A DNA stretch of 44,544 nucleotides from Pseudomonadota bacterium (lineage in GTDB: Bacteria; Pseudomonadota; Gammaproteobacteria; Competibacterales; Competibacteraceae), in contig JAKLIY010000034.1 in the NCBI GenBank assembly GCA_022709365.1, forward strand, positions 1-44,544, in the 5' to 3' direction. The position numbers and the translations under genes are program-made. The notes beneath the pieces are model-generated. The model had not been told where the DNA came from and did not search any database. It saw only the letters and a program-made list of their open reading frames with translations. Of the stretch, positions 1 through 9,136 are shown piece after piece; position 1 is the stretch's first letter, and every line of letters starts with the position of its first letter.

Positions 1-124
1 ACCATTCAGCTTTCATGATAGTATCTTCATATTTTATAGTGGCCTATCAATCCGAATCACAGCAATTCAGACAATTTATCTATAACTTAGTTCCTCGATC
101 ATGTAGGGATTACTATTAGGTAGA
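1..124. other. AT-rich stretch with no assignable gene
   Basis: The minus-strand continuation of the methyltransferase gene has stops in every frame here, so its missing C-terminus is not present in another frame. A minus-strand ATG at 14-16 opens a frame (M-K-A-E-W) that runs off the window. It could be the start of another gene, but five codons and no clear ribosome binding site do not support a call. Base composition is visibly AT-richer than the mla operon next to it. Confidence 0.5.
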
Positions 125-955
125 CTACAATAAATATCCATGCCTTCCGCCGATTCCTATTTTGCAGTGCGAAGTATCAATCCCGCTAACGGCTCTACCC
201 GCAGTATAATATTCATGACAATCCGGTGAGTCAGGCCCATGAGAAGAAAATGGAAAGAGAAACTCGCCTTCTTTCAGGCCAACAATAATGAGTCTTTCAC
301 GAAATTGCGGTACACCATAATCTGCTGCATCAAGTATTCTCCAATAGAGTTTATAGCCAATAGCCCGAAAAGTTTCTTGAATCTGTTTCCAAGGCTTTCC
401 TGATTGGGCACCAATAATTCTGTATACATTCTCAAACAAAAAACCTTTTGGCTTTAAAATTTCAAGTATACGGGCATATTGAAGAAATAGATTCCCGCGA
501 TCATCATCTGTACCATTAACACCAGCAACCCTTGCCCCAGCAGCGGAGAAGGTCTGGCATGGCGGACCGCCAATGATAAAATCAACCTGTTGTACCGATG
601 GACGATACCGATCAATATTCTGACAAACAATTTTAGCCCCTTCAAGGTACTTGCCTTCCGATGAGTTTATTTGCAATGTGGCCGCAAATGTGGGGTCAAT
701 TTCATTGCATTCAATAAGTTGAAATCCTGCGTCATGAAAACCGATGTCTAGTCCTCCGCCACCACTAAAGAGACTGATTGCCGTGACTTTTGGTTGTGAC
801 TTGTTACTATTCCAGCGTCGTAATGCGTCGCCGAATCTATCCGGCCATCTACTTTCCTCTACTACGTTTAAGGCAGCTAATGCGCTCGAAAACCATCCTA
901 CTTGACGGCAACTTCCAATATCTGAATAAAGATTCATCTGCACTGCTTTAGTCAT
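125..955 (-). pseudogene. C5 cytosine DNA methyltransferase, C-terminally truncated
   Basis: Would transfer a methyl group from S-adenosylmethionine to C5 of cytosine in DNA. Visible motifs in order: motif I FSGGGG (residues 63-68), motif IV GGPPCQ with catalytic Cys133, motif VI ENV (175-177) and motif VIII QFRERLIIVG (217-226). The frame stops after residue 276, just after a GGRHGYLL segment. The target-recognition domain and motifs IX and X are therefore missing (full enzymes are usually about 330-420 residues), and none of the three downstream frames restores them. Composition is AT-richer than the neighbours. It starts 18 bases after mlaB on the same strand, where gammaproteobacteria often carry ibaG and murA. 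Likely a horizontally acquired, broken enzyme. A very compact functional protein is less likely. Confidence 0.75.
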
Positions 956-973
956 TGATTTCCTTCATGCCCA

Positions 974-1270
974 TCAGGCCAGTGGCAGCACTGTTTCCAG
1001 TTCAGCAACTTCGATAATGGCGCGCATTTGATCGGGAATGTTGACAAACGCCAGCAGCCACTGGCGGCGGCGGGCCTGGCGCAGCCATTCCACCATCAGG
1101 GCGACGCCGGCGCTGTTGGAGCGCTGAACGCCGCTGAGATCAATGCGGTGGATCGGTTCGGCCCGGAACAGCGATTCCGTGACTTTCCACAAATCCGCCA
1201 CCGAATCGAAATCCAGTTCACCTTGGACGTACAAGGTAGCGCCATCGCGCCTGGCGCTGGCCTCGGCCAT
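974..1270 (-). CDS. mlaB: MlaB, STAS-domain subunit of the Mla phospholipid transporter
   Basis: A 98-residue single STAS domain (anti-sigma-factor antagonist fold). In E. coli, MlaB binds the MlaF ATPase on the cytoplasmic face and stabilises the MlaFEDB complex. The core pattern with RIDLSGVQRSNSAGVALMVEWL around residues 41-62 is typical, with the Ser-Ala-Gly turn before the long helix. Its ATG overlaps the mlaC stop by one base (TGATG), so translation is probably coupled. It is the last canonical gene of the operon. The assignment rests on the fold pattern and on position, because STAS domains alone are not diagnostic. Confidence 0.9.
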   Translation of the reverse strand: MAEASARRDGATLYVQGELDFDSVADLWKVTESLFRAEPIHRIDLSGVQRSNSAGVALMVEWLRQARRRQWLLAFVNIPDQMRAIIEVAELETVLPLA

Positions 1271-1875
1271 CAGCGACTGCCTTGAACGTTGCGTTGCTGG
1301 AGATCGGCGATCACCGCATCCAGGCCGCTGTTGCGAATCTGGCTGGCGAAAGTGCTGCGATAGTTGGTGACCAGACTGACGCCATCTACAGTCACGTCAT
1401 ACACTTTCCAGCCCTCGTTGCCCAGATGCATGCTGTAGTTGATCTGGATCGGTCGGCCCGTTTTCGGCTGCACTTCGGTTCTGACCGTGGTTTCGCTGCC
1501 ACTGGCGGGGGGTTGCGGCGGTACGCGAACGTCTTCGTCTGAATATTCCAGCAATGCCTTGGCATAAGTGCGAACCAGCAAGGTGCGGAACTCATCGGCG
1601 AAGCGCCGGCGCTGATCGGGCGTGGCCTGTTGCCAGGCGCGGCCCAGCACCCAGCGCGACATCAACTCAAAATCAAAATTCGGCAACACGATCTGATCGA
1701 CCAGTTCATAAATCCGGGTCGAATCCTGCCGCAGCGCGGCGCTGTTCTGGCGCAGGGCGTCGATCATCCGCGCCGAGGTCTCCTGAACGACTTCCTGCGG
1801 AGGCCGGACCGACGCTCCGACCACGCTGCCACTGAGCGCCAACACTAACAATATAAAAGCGATCATTTTTTTCAT
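1270..1875 (-). CDS. mlaC: MlaC, periplasmic phospholipid-binding protein
   Basis: Soluble periplasmic carrier (Tol_Tol_Ttg2/MlaC family) that shuttles phospholipids between the outer-membrane MlaA complex and inner-membrane MlaFEDB. The start at 1875 gives 201 residues and a clear signal peptide (MKKM, then a hydrophobic run ending near VVGA). A GAGGGAG ribosome binding site lies about 8-10 bases upstream. An in-frame start further out at 1926 would bury the signal sequence behind 17 residues and is rejected. The family segments VLPNFDFELMSRWVLG and the later NEGWKVYDVTVDGVSLV are readable. It lies between mlaD and mlaB, with a one-base overlap to mlaB. Confidence 0.93.
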   Translation of the reverse strand: MKKMIAFILLVLALSGSVVGASVRPPQEVVQETSARMIDALRQNSAALRQDSTRIYELVDQIVLPNFDFELMSRWVLGRAWQQATPDQRRRFADEFRTLLVRTYAKALLEYSDEDVRVPPQPPASGSETTVRTEVQPKTGRPIQINYSMHLGNEGWKVYDVTVDGVSLVTNYRSTFASQIRNSGLDAVIADLQQRNVQGSR

Positions 1876-1929
1876 CAGATTTGCAACTCCCTCTTCGATT
1901 TCCAGCCTGACTACTGAATTGCTCAACCC

Positions 1930-2403
1930 CTACTTCGGGGGCGTATCACCCGAAGCCGTGTTGGTCAGCACCCGGCCAATCAATTTTTCCAGCACCAGCG
2001 CCGACTGCGTGAGCTTGAGGACGCTGCCGTTACTCAGATAGCTGTCCATGCCGCCCGGTTCCAACCCAACGTACTGTTCGCCCAGCAGGCCGGAGGTCAG
2101 GATACTGGCGCTGGAGTCGGTAGGCAGTCGGTCGTAGCGCGGATCAATAGACATCGTTACGACCGCTTCGTAACTTTGGGAATCCAGGTCGATGCTGATC
2201 ACCCGGCCAATGCGCACTCCGCCCAGGGTGACCGGCGCTCGAACCTTGAGGCCACCGATATTCTCAAAGTGGGCCATGATGCGATAACCGTCATTCTCGC
2301 CGATGCGCGTCAGGTCGCTGACTTTCAGCGCTAACAGTAAAAACGCCGCCAGCCCCAGCGCCACAAACACGCCGACCATCAGTTCCAGATTCTTTTGCCG
2401 CAT
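1930..2403 (-). CDS. mlaD: MlaD, MCE-domain subunit of the Mla transporter
   Basis: Inner-membrane-anchored MCE protein that forms a hexameric ring on MlaE and passes lipids through its central pore. The 157 residues comprise a short cytoplasmic start, one transmembrane helix (about residues 9-27, VGVFVALGLAAFLLLAL) and an MCE domain with the typical NIGGLKVRAPVTLGGVRIGRV core followed by SGLLGEQYVGLEPG. The ATG at 2403 follows the mlaE stop by two bases. Length and the absence of a long C-terminal extension match proteobacterial MlaD rather than the larger YebT/PqiB proteins. Confidence 0.95.
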   Translation of the reverse strand: MRQKNLELMVGVFVALGLAAFLLLALKVSDLTRIGENDGYRIMAHFENIGGLKVRAPVTLGGVRIGRVISIDLDSQSYEAVVTMSIDPRYDRLPTDSSASILTSGLLGEQYVGLEPGGMDSYLSNGSVLKLTQSALVLEKLIGRVLTNTASGDTPPK

Positions 2404-2405
2404 GT

Positions 2406-3191
2406 CTACCAGACTCCAAACATCAGCGCCGTCAAAAGGAAATCCCAGCCCAATATTGCCAGTGAAGTGATTACCACAGTTCGCGTTGTCGCCAGACTGA
2501 CCCCTTCCGAAGTCGGCAACGCCTCATAACCCTCAAATAGAGCGATCCAGTTGGCCAGTACGCCGAACACGAAGCTTTTAATGATCACTCCATTAACAAT
2601 ATCTTCAAACAACAATACCTTCGCCTGCATCTGCGCCCAGAATGCGCCGCCGTCCACACCCAGTTGCATGACCGCCACAAAGTAACCGCCCAGAATGCCC
2701 ACCGCGGTGAAAATGCCGGTCAGGATCGGCACGGCCAGGCAACCGGCCAGAAAGCGGGGCGCCAGGACCCGGGGAAACGGATCGACTGCCATCATTTGCA
2801 TACTGGCCAACTGCTCGGTAGCTTTCATCAGGCCAATTTCGGCAGTCAATGCTGAACCAGCTCGACCCGCGTACAACAAAGCCGTTAGCACCGGTCCCAG
2901 TTCGCGGATCAGCGACAACGCCACTACCGTCCCCAGCGAAGCGGTGGCGCCGAAATCGACCAGATTGGCGTAGCCTTGCAGGCCAAGCACCATGCCGACA
3001 AACAGCCCGGACACCAGAATAATCGGCAGTGATAGCACGCCCACGGCATAGAGTTGCCTGATCAGCAGGCTGGGGCGCTTGAACAGGAAAGTCAGCGCAC
3101 CCAACAGACTCAGCAGAAACAGATTGGCCCGACCCAGTCGGGCCAGTTTGCCCAGAACCCAGCGGCCCAGCCCCGTCAGTATGGCGATCAT
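2406..3191 (-). CDS. mlaE: MlaE, permease subunit of the Mla transporter
   Basis: A 261-residue polytopic permease of the MlaE family; a dimer forms the membrane core of MlaFEDB. Hydrophobic segments run across the protein. The family signature region is readable around residues 88-160: SLIRELGPVLTALLYAGRAG, then the EIGLMKATEQ coupling helix and PRFLAGCLAVP. The ATG overlaps the end of mlaF by four bases (ATGA), so the two are translationally coupled. The gene order mlaF-mlaE-mlaD-mlaC-mlaB is the standard one. Confidence 0.96.
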   Translation of the reverse strand: MIAILTGLGRWVLGKLARLGRANLFLLSLLGALTFLFKRPSLLIRQLYAVGVLSLPIILVSGLFVGMVLGLQGYANLVDFGATASLGTVVALSLIRELGPVLTALLYAGRAGSALTAEIGLMKATEQLASMQMMAVDPFPRVLAPRFLAGCLAVPILTGIFTAVGILGGYFVAVMQLGVDGGAFWAQMQAKVLLFEDIVNGVIIKSFVFGVLANWIALFEGYEALPTSEGVSLATTRTVVITSLAILGWDFLLTALMFGVW

Positions 3192-4033
3192 CCCGCATCT
3201 CTCGACAATAGATCGTCAGCGTAGGGGGGCGCGGCATAGTGGAACGACATCGGGCCATCCGGCCGGGCGTGCATGAATTGGTCAACCCAGGCGGAGGGTG
3301 AGTGATGCAGTTCTTCGGGCGTACCATGCTCCACCACTCGACCCTCGGAGATGAGATAGAGATAGTCAGCGATAGCGGCGGTTTCCTTGACATCGTGCGA
3401 GACAATGATGCTGGTCAGGCCGAGTGCGTCATTGAGCGTGCGGATCAGTTTGACCAACACGCCCATGGAAATCGGGTCCTGGCCGGCGAACGGTTCGTCG
3501 TAAAGCATCATCATCGGGTCGAGCGCAATAGCTCGGGCCAGCGCCACCCGCCGGGCCATGCCGCCGGACAGTTGCGCGGGCATCAAATCACGGGCGCCGC
3601 GCAGACCGACCGCTTCCAGCTTCATCAGTGCCAGGGTGCGGATCAGTCGTTCCGACAAGCGGGTGTGTTCACGCAGGGGAAAGGCGACGTTATCAAACAC
3701 GCTCAAATCAGTGAATAAGGCGCCGCTCTGGAACAGGACGCCCATCCGCTGGCGCAATCGATACAGTTCCTGGCGGTTGAGTTCGTGGACACACCGACCA
3801 TCGACTTCAATGCGCCCGGCTTCAGGGCGAATCTGGCCGCCAATCAGGTGGAGCAGCGTGGTTTTGCCAGTGCCGCTCGGACCCATGATGGCCGTGACTT
3901 GTCCGCGGCGAATTTGTAGATTGAGATCATTGAAGATCATCCGGTCGCCACGGCGAAATGACAGGTCGCGCACCGATACAAGGGGCGCGTCATCAGGCCA
4001 GGTAGTCTCTACAGGGGAAACGGTTGCAAACAT
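3188..4033 (-). CDS. mlaF: MlaF, ATPase subunit of the Mla transporter
   Basis: ABC ATPase that drives phospholipid transport by MlaFEDB. In its 281 residues the Walker A GPSGTGKTT, the Q-loop in LFQSGALFTDLSVFDNVAFPLREHT, the signature LSGGMARR, the Walker B MMLYDEPF and the switch histidine in SHDVKE are all present. LREHT and GQDPISMGVLVKLI are typical of the MlaF subgroup. It is the first gene of the minus-strand operon. The ATG has no obvious ribosome binding site just upstream, so a slightly later start cannot be excluded. A 6-base inverted repeat (4075-4080/4086-4091) lies upstream and may be part of the promoter region. Confidence 0.96.
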   Translation of the reverse strand: MFATVSPVETTWPDDAPLVSVRDLSFRRGDRMIFNDLNLQIRRGQVTAIMGPSGTGKTTLLHLIGGQIRPEAGRIEVDGRCVHELNRQELYRLRQRMGVLFQSGALFTDLSVFDNVAFPLREHTRLSERLIRTLALMKLEAVGLRGARDLMPAQLSGGMARRVALARAIALDPMMMLYDEPFAGQDPISMGVLVKLIRTLNDALGLTSIIVSHDVKETAAIADYLYLISEGRVVEHGTPEELHHSPSAWVDQFMHARPDGPMSFHYAAPPYADDLLSRDAG

Positions 4034-4338
4034 CCGACAGGAGGATCACTGAGTAGCGAATCAACAGGAATAGTGGAAACGATTAGTTTCCGGGCAAGCC
4101 GCCGCCAAGTCAAATCGACAAAAGGTTTCTTTAACCGGCTTGACCTTGGCATTTGCTGGAATCAGTGACTATCCTTAGCCCGCATACGGATCGTTTACGC
4201 CCGGCGACTGAAAAGTTTCCACCGGCGGCGACGTAACCATTTAGCCAATGAGGGCGGCGCAGGCCATGCCCCGACCAGGCTGAATGGGGCCAGTATTCAG
4301 GCCGAAACTTAACCCAGATCAACGTTGAAGGTAGGGTC
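4034..4338. other. Divergent intergenic region between mlaF and ppdK
   Basis: This 305-base stretch holds no convincing gene; a short minus frame of 74 codons has no recognisable content. A small hairpin GGAAAC-GATTA-GTTTCC lies at 4075-4091. A TTGACC at 4140-4145 could be a -35 for ppdK, but the nearest -10-like sequence (GACTAT, 4167-4172) is 21 bases away, so I do not call a promoter. The ppdK ribosome binding site (GAAGGTAGGG) ends three bases before its ATG. Confidence 0.5.
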
Positions 4339-7092
4339 ATGACCAAAAAGTACATCTATAAGTACACCGAAGGGGATGGGAAGAACAAAATGCTGCTCGG
4401 CGGCAAGGGCGCGAATCTGTGTGAAATGACGCAGATCGGCCTGCGGGTGCCGCCGGGCTTTGTGATCAGCACCGAAGCCTGTCTGGACTATATTACGAAT
4501 AACCGCCTGCCCGATGGCGTCATGGACGATGTGCGAGCGCACATGGCCTGGCTGGAGCAGGAAACCGGTAAACAGTTCGGCGGCGCGGAAAATCCGCTGC
4601 TGGTCTCGGTGCGTTCCGGGTCCTCCATGTCCATGCCGGGCATGATGGACACCATTCTGAATCTTGGCCTGAATGAGGCGACCCTGGCCGGATTGATCAA
4701 GCTGACTGGCAACGCGCGCTTTGGCTACGACGCTTTTCGCCGCTTCATCCAGCTATTCGGCAAGATCGCGCTGAACGTTGACGATCATTTCTTCGACGAA
4801 CACTTTGAGGCGATCAAGCGCCGCGCTGGCGTCAAGGTGGACTTGGGCCTCAGTGCCGACGATCTGCGTGACATCGGCCAGTTGTTCCTGCAGGTCGTCC
4901 AGGAGCAAACCGGACGCCCCTTCCCGCAAGACCCCTATGAGCAACTGGAACTCGCGATTAAAGCGGTGTTCGGCTCGTGGATGGGTCAGCGCGCGGTCGA
5001 CTACCGGCGCGAATTCAAGATCACCCCGGAGCAAGCCAACGGCACTGCGGTCAACGTGGTGACCATGGTGTTTGGCAACATGGGCAACGATTGCTCCACC
5101 GGCGTGGGCTTCACCCGCGATCCCGGCACGGGCGAAAACGTCATGTACGGCGAATACCTGGTCAATGCCCAGGGTGAAGACGTGGTCGCTGGCATTCGTA
5201 CCCCGAAGCCGGTCGCGGCCATGAAGGACGAAATGCCCGATCTGTACCGGCAACTGGTGGAACTGCGCAACAAGCTGGAAGGCCATTACCACGAGGTGCA
5301 GGACTACGAGTACACCATCGAGAAGGGTGTGCTGTACTGCCTGCAAACCCGTAATGGCAAGATGAATGCCCAGGGCATGGTGCGCAGTTCGGTGGAAATG
5401 GCGAACGAAGGTTTGATTAGCCGTGAGAAAGCGCTGTTGCGGATTGACCCGGAGTCGCTGGAACAGATGATGTTCCCGCAGCTTGACCCCAAGCATAAAG
5501 TCGCGCCGGCGGCAGTCGGGATGGGCGCATCTCCTGGCGCCTCATCGGGCAAGATCGTGTTCGACGCCGACACCGCAGTCAAACGCGGTCGTGGCGCGGG
5601 CGAAAAAATCATCCTGATGCGCGAAGAGACCAAGCCGGAAGATATTCACGGCTTCTTCGCGGCAGTCGGCATCCTGACCAGTCGCGGCGGCAAGACCTCT
5701 CATGCGGCGGTCGTCGCACGCGGAATGGGTAAGCCCTGCGTGGTCGGCGCGGAAGCCATTCAAGTGAACGTCCATCAGCGCCAGGCCATCATCGGCGACA
5801 AGGTGCTGCACGAGGGCGATGTGCTGACTATCGATGGCGGCACCGGTGCGGTGTACTTCGGCGATGTGCCGACGGTCGAACCGGAATTCACCCCGGAATT
5901 GCGCACCTTGCTGAGCTGGGCGGACGAAATCGCCACCCTCAAGGTGATGGCGAATGCGGACACCCCGGAAGCCGCGCAGCGCGCATCCAACTATGGGGCG
6001 ATGGGTATTGGCCTGTGCCGCACCGAGCGGATGTTCAATGCCAAGGAACGGTTACCGCTCGTCCTGGAGATGATCCTGGCCGAGACCACCGAGGACCGCG
6101 AAGCCGCTTTGACCAAGCTGTTGCCGATGCAGCGCAGCGACTTCAAGGAAATTTTCCGGGTCATGGCCCCGCGTCCGGTCACAGTTCGCCTGCTCGATCC
6201 GCCGATTCACGAGTTCCTGCCGTCCGAGCAAACCCTGATCGACGACATCGAACATCTGCGCCATCTGCGCCAAACCGCTCAGGGTCTGGAGGCGATCAGC
6301 CAGATTCTCAGCCAGGTTAACCCGAAGGCGGTCGAGCAGCTCGGGATTCTCAACGACAGCCACCTGGTCGCTGACGTGCTGGCCAAGAAGGAAGAAATCC
6401 TGCAGAAGGCCCGCGCCCTGCACGAAATCAACCCGATGCTCGGCCATCGCGGCGTCCGCCTGGGTCTGACCTATCCGGAAATCTACAAGATGCAGATTCG
6501 CGCCATTCTGGAAGCGGCGGCGGAATGCATCCAGGAGAAGGTCAACGTCCATCCCGAAATCATGGTGCCGCAGGTCTGTACCGTGGAAGAGTTGAAGCGG
6601 GTGAAGGCGCTGGTCGACGAGGTGTTGCCCGAAGTCGAGGCCAAGTATGCGGTCAAGGTGCATTTTGATTTCGGCACCATGATGGAAGTGGTGCGAGCCT
6701 GTCTGCGCGCCAGCGAAATCGCCGATGTCGCCGAATTCTTCTCCTTCGGCACCAATGACCTGACCCAGGCCACGTTCTCGTTCTCGCGTGAAGATGCGGA
6801 GAACAAGTTCCTGCCGTTCTACAACTCCGCCGGGATTCTCAAGGACAACCCGTTCGAGGCGCTGGATACCGCGGGCGTTGGCCAGCTCATGCAGCTTGCC
6901 GTCGAGAATGGCCGGAAGACCCGTGCGGGTCTCAAGGTCGGTATTTGCGGCGAACAGGGCGGCCATCCCGCTTCGATGCGCTTCTGCCACTACGCCAACC
7001 TGACTTATGTGTCCTGCTCGTCGCCCCGGGTGCCGATTGCCCGGCTGGCGGCGGCGCACGCCAAGCTGCTGGAAGAGCAGTATCAGCCGTAA
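4339..7092 (+). CDS. ppdK: Pyruvate, phosphate dikinase
   Basis: Interconverts pyruvate, ATP and phosphate with phosphoenolpyruvate, AMP and pyrophosphate. The 917 residues cover an N-terminal nucleotide-binding domain (GGKGANLCEM near residue 20, VSVRSGSSMSMPGMMDT near 90), the swivelling phosphohistidine domain with GGKTSHAAVVARG and His455, and the C-terminal PEP/pyruvate TIM barrel (GLCRTERMF, FGTNDLTQ, and GICGEQGGHP with Cys870). Bacterial enzymes are usually about 870-910 residues, so this one is full length. It is PPDK rather than PEP synthase: PpsA is about 790 residues and has a different N-terminus. A rho-independent terminator follows. In a PHA or glycogen-cycling cell the enzyme could run gluconeogenically or as a PPi-linked glycolytic step; that role is inference. 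Confidence 0.97.
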   Translation: MTKKYIYKYTEGDGKNKMLLGGKGANLCEMTQIGLRVPPGFVISTEACLDYITNNRLPDGVMDDVRAHMAWLEQETGKQFGGAENPLLVSVRSGSSMSMPGMMDTILNLGLNEATLAGLIKLTGNARFGYDAFRRFIQLFGKIALNVDDHFFDEHFEAIKRRAGVKVDLGLSADDLRDIGQLFLQVVQEQTGRPFPQDPYEQLELAIKAVFGSWMGQRAVDYRREFKITPEQANGTAVNVVTMVFGNMGNDCSTGVGFTRDPGTGENVMYGEYLVNAQGEDVVAGIRTPKPVAAMKDEMPDLYRQLVELRNKLEGHYHEVQDYEYTIEKGVLYCLQTRNGKMNAQGMVRSSVEMANEGLISREKALLRIDPESLEQMMFPQLDPKHKVAPAAVGMGASPGASSGKIVFDADTAVKRGRGAGEKIILMREETKPEDIHGFFAAVGILTSRGGKTSHAAVVARGMGKPCVVGAEAIQVNVHQRQAIIGDKVLHEGDVLTIDGGTGAVYFGDVPTVEPEFTPELRTLLSWADEIATLKVMANADTPEAAQRASNYGAMGIGLCRTERMFNAKERLPLVLEMILAETTEDREAALTKLLPMQRSDFKEIFRVMAPRPVTVRLLDPPIHEFLPSEQTLIDDIEHLRHLRQTAQGLEAISQILSQVNPKAVEQLGILNDSHLVADVLAKKEEILQKARALHEINPMLGHRGVRLGLTYPEIYKMQIRAILEAAAECIQEKVNVHPEIMVPQVCTVEELKRVKALVDEVLPEVEAKYAVKVHFDFGTMMEVVRACLRASEIADVAEFFSFGTNDLTQATFSFSREDAENKFLPFYNSAGILKDNPFEALDTAGVGQLMQLAVENGRKTRAGLKVGICGEQGGHPASMRFCHYANLTYVSCSSPRVPIARLAAAHAKLLEEQYQP

Positions 7093-7144
7093 GCGGTTGA
7101 TAAGCCGGTGGCGTTGTTTTTAGCGTCGCCGGTTGAGGAACGTC

Positions 7145-7174
7145 AGGGGCGGCTACGGTCGCCCTTGTTATTTT
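7145..7174 (+). terminator. Rho-independent terminator after ppdK
   Basis: Arms AGGGGCG (7145-7151) and CGCCCTT (7160-7166) pair over 7 bp with one G-T pair, and the 3' side is followed by TTGTTATTTT. It lies 53 bases after the ppdK stop, so ppdK is probably monocistronic. Confidence 0.7.
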
Positions 7175-7282
7175 ACGTGAACCGGGATTCCCCGTTAAGC
7201 TTCATCCATGGGTTCAGGTAACGAATTCTTTGTCAGTCGATACGGCCAGGGATGACAGACAGTCATCCTGAGAGAGGTCACT

Positions 7283-8131
7283 ATGCGCTGGAGAAACAAC
7301 AGGGAAAGCAGCAATGTCGAAGATCGACGGGGTTTGCGAGCGACGCCCGTCATCGCCGGCGGCGGTATCGGTACGATCATTATCGTGGTCATTGCCATGT
7401 ACTTTGGCATCGATCCCGGTTTTCTGCTGCAAGGTGGGGCGCCGGGCGGTACTCCATCCCGGCAGTCGGTTCAGGTATCCCCTGCCGATGATGAGTCGCG
7501 CCAGTTTGTCTCCGTTGTCCTGGCCGACACCGAAGACACTTGGCGTGATCTGTTTCGACGGATGGGCAGCGCTTACCAGGAACCGAAACTGGTGCTGTTC
7601 TCGGGCGCGGTGCAATCGGCCTGTGGCTTTGCCCAAGCCGCGGTCGGCCCGTTTTATTGTCCAGGAGACCAAAAGGTTTATATCGACTTAGGCTTTTTTG
7701 ATGAACTTAAAAACCGCTTCCATGCCCCTGGTGATTTCGCCCAAGCCTACGTGATCGCTCACGAAATTGGGCATCATGTGCAAAATTTGCTGGGCATCTC
7801 GACCAAGGTACAATCTCTGCGCGGTCGCGTCAGCGCGGCGAAAGCCAATGACTTGTCGGTGCGTCTGGAATTGCAGGCAGACTGCTTCGCCGGCGTGTGG
7901 GCTTATCACGCCCATAAATCCCGGCAGATTCTGGAAGCAGGCGATGTCGAGGAGGGACTGAATGCGGCGACCGCCATCGGCGATGACCGCCTGCAAATGC
8001 AGGCCAAAGGTTATGTGGCGCCCGACTCTTTCACCCACGGCAGTTCCGCGCAACGGGTGCGCTGGTTCAAGCGGGGTATCGCCGGAGGTGATTTACGCCA
8101 GTGCGATACCTTTAATGCCGCGCAATTGTAA
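7283..8131 (+). CDS. Neutral zinc metallopeptidase, YpfJ family
   Basis: A 282-residue membrane-anchored protein. An N-terminal charged segment with RWRNNRESSNVEDRRG is followed by one transmembrane helix (about residues 26-44) and a long extracytoplasmic domain. AHEIGHHVQN near residues 157-166 is the HExxH-type zinc motif, and LELQADCFAGVWA near 195-207 supplies the downstream acidic ligand and family signature. E. coli YpfJ shares this layout, and its substrate is not established. The ATG at 7283 has an AGAGAGG ribosome binding site. The gene ends six bases before kdsD, so it may be cotranscribed with the LPS block. Function beyond metal-dependent proteolysis is unknown. Confidence 0.9.
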   Translation: MRWRNNRESSNVEDRRGLRATPVIAGGGIGTIIIVVIAMYFGIDPGFLLQGGAPGGTPSRQSVQVSPADDESRQFVSVVLADTEDTWRDLFRRMGSAYQEPKLVLFSGAVQSACGFAQAAVGPFYCPGDQKVYIDLGFFDELKNRFHAPGDFAQAYVIAHEIGHHVQNLLGISTKVQSLRGRVSAAKANDLSVRLELQADCFAGVWAYHAHKSRQILEAGDVEEGLNAATAIGDDRLQMQAKGYVAPDSFTHGSSAQRVRWFKRGIAGGDLRQCDTFNAAQL

Positions 8132-8136
8132 ACGTC

Positions 8137-9114
8137 ATGCCTATCCATCCCGACCAACTCAAACAACTGGCCAGCCAGGTTTTAGCGATTGAAGCCCAGG
8201 CGGTAGAACAGCTCCAAAGCCGCATCGACGACCGCTTTGTCCGCGCCTGCGACCTCATGCTGCACTGCCAAGGCCGTATCGTCGTTCTTGGCATGGGCAA
8301 ATCCGGCCACATCGGCGGCAAAATCGCTGCGACTCTGGCCAGCACCGGCAGCCCGGCCTTTTTCGTCCATCCCGCCGAAGCCAGCCACGGCGATATGGGC
8401 ATGATCACCGCCCAGGACGTGGTAATGGCCCTGTCCAATTCCGGCGAAACCGACGAAATTTTGACCCTGCTGCCGCTCATCAAGCGCCAGGGCGTGCCGC
8501 TGATCGCCTTGACCGGCAACCCTGATTCAACACTCGCCCAAACCGCTGATGTGCATATCGACGTCAGCGTCCCACAGGAAGCCTGTCCCCTGGGTCTGGC
8601 CCCCACCTCCAGCACCACGGCGACGCTGGCAATGGGCGATGCGCTGGCCGTAGCGTTGCTGGAGGCACGCGGTTTCACTGCGGAGGATTTCGCCCGCTCC
8701 CATCCCGGTGGTCGACTCGGTCGCCGCCTGCTGCTGCTCACCGACGATGTCATGCATACCGGCGAGCAAATGCCGCGCAACGCTCCGGATGACCTGTTGC
8801 GGGACGCTTTGCTGGAGATGAGCCGCAAGGGACTGGGGACGACGGTAGTGGTGGATGGCGAAGACCATGTGCTGGGTGTGTTCACCGACGGTGACCTGCG
8901 CCGGGCGCTGGATCGGCAGGTGAATGTGCATACCGCCCAGGTGGCCGAGGTGATGACGCCGCGCGGCAAAACCATCGCTCCCGGCACGTTAGCCGCCGAG
9001 GCGCTGCGAATGATGCAGAAATACCGGATTAACGCCCTGCCAGTGGTAAACTCTGCCGGGAAACTGGCCGGCGTCCTGAATATGCATGATCTGTTGCGCG
9101 CCGGCGTGTTGTAA
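8137..9114 (+). CDS. kdsD: Arabinose-5-phosphate isomerase (Kdo pathway)
   Basis: Converts D-ribulose 5-phosphate to D-arabinose 5-phosphate, the first step of Kdo synthesis for LPS. The 325 residues comprise an N-terminal SIS domain (GMGKSGHIGGKIAATLASTG near 49-68, AEASHGDMGMI near 77-87, LSNSGETDEI) and two C-terminal CBS domains from about residue 205. This is the KdsD/GutQ/KpsF layout. Position directly before kdsC and the lpt genes identifies it as the housekeeping KdsD. There is no clear ribosome binding site, and the short 5-base gap after the peptidase gene suggests coupled translation. Confidence 0.95.
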   Translation: MPIHPDQLKQLASQVLAIEAQAVEQLQSRIDDRFVRACDLMLHCQGRIVVLGMGKSGHIGGKIAATLASTGSPAFFVHPAEASHGDMGMITAQDVVMALSNSGETDEILTLLPLIKRQGVPLIALTGNPDSTLAQTADVHIDVSVPQEACPLGLAPTSSTTATLAMGDALAVALLEARGFTAEDFARSHPGGRLGRRLLLLTDDVMHTGEQMPRNAPDDLLRDALLEMSRKGLGTTVVVDGEDHVLGVFTDGDLRRALDRQVNVHTAQVAEVMTPRGKTIAPGTLAAEALRMMQKYRINALPVVNSAGKLAGVLNMHDLLRAGVL

Positions 9115-9136
9115 TGACCCATCGCTGGGAGCCTGC

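Noticed and set aside
4146..4160. Possible sigma-54 promoter (TTGGCATTTGCTGG)
   Set aside because: The GG and GC elements are not 10 bases apart as required.
6052..7059. 335-codon minus-strand frame
   Set aside because: It is a shadow of ppdK, whose motifs cover the region.
7214..7672. 152-codon minus-strand frame before the YpfJ-like gene
   Set aside because: It is opposite the N-terminus of a well-supported metallopeptidase and has no recognisable domain.
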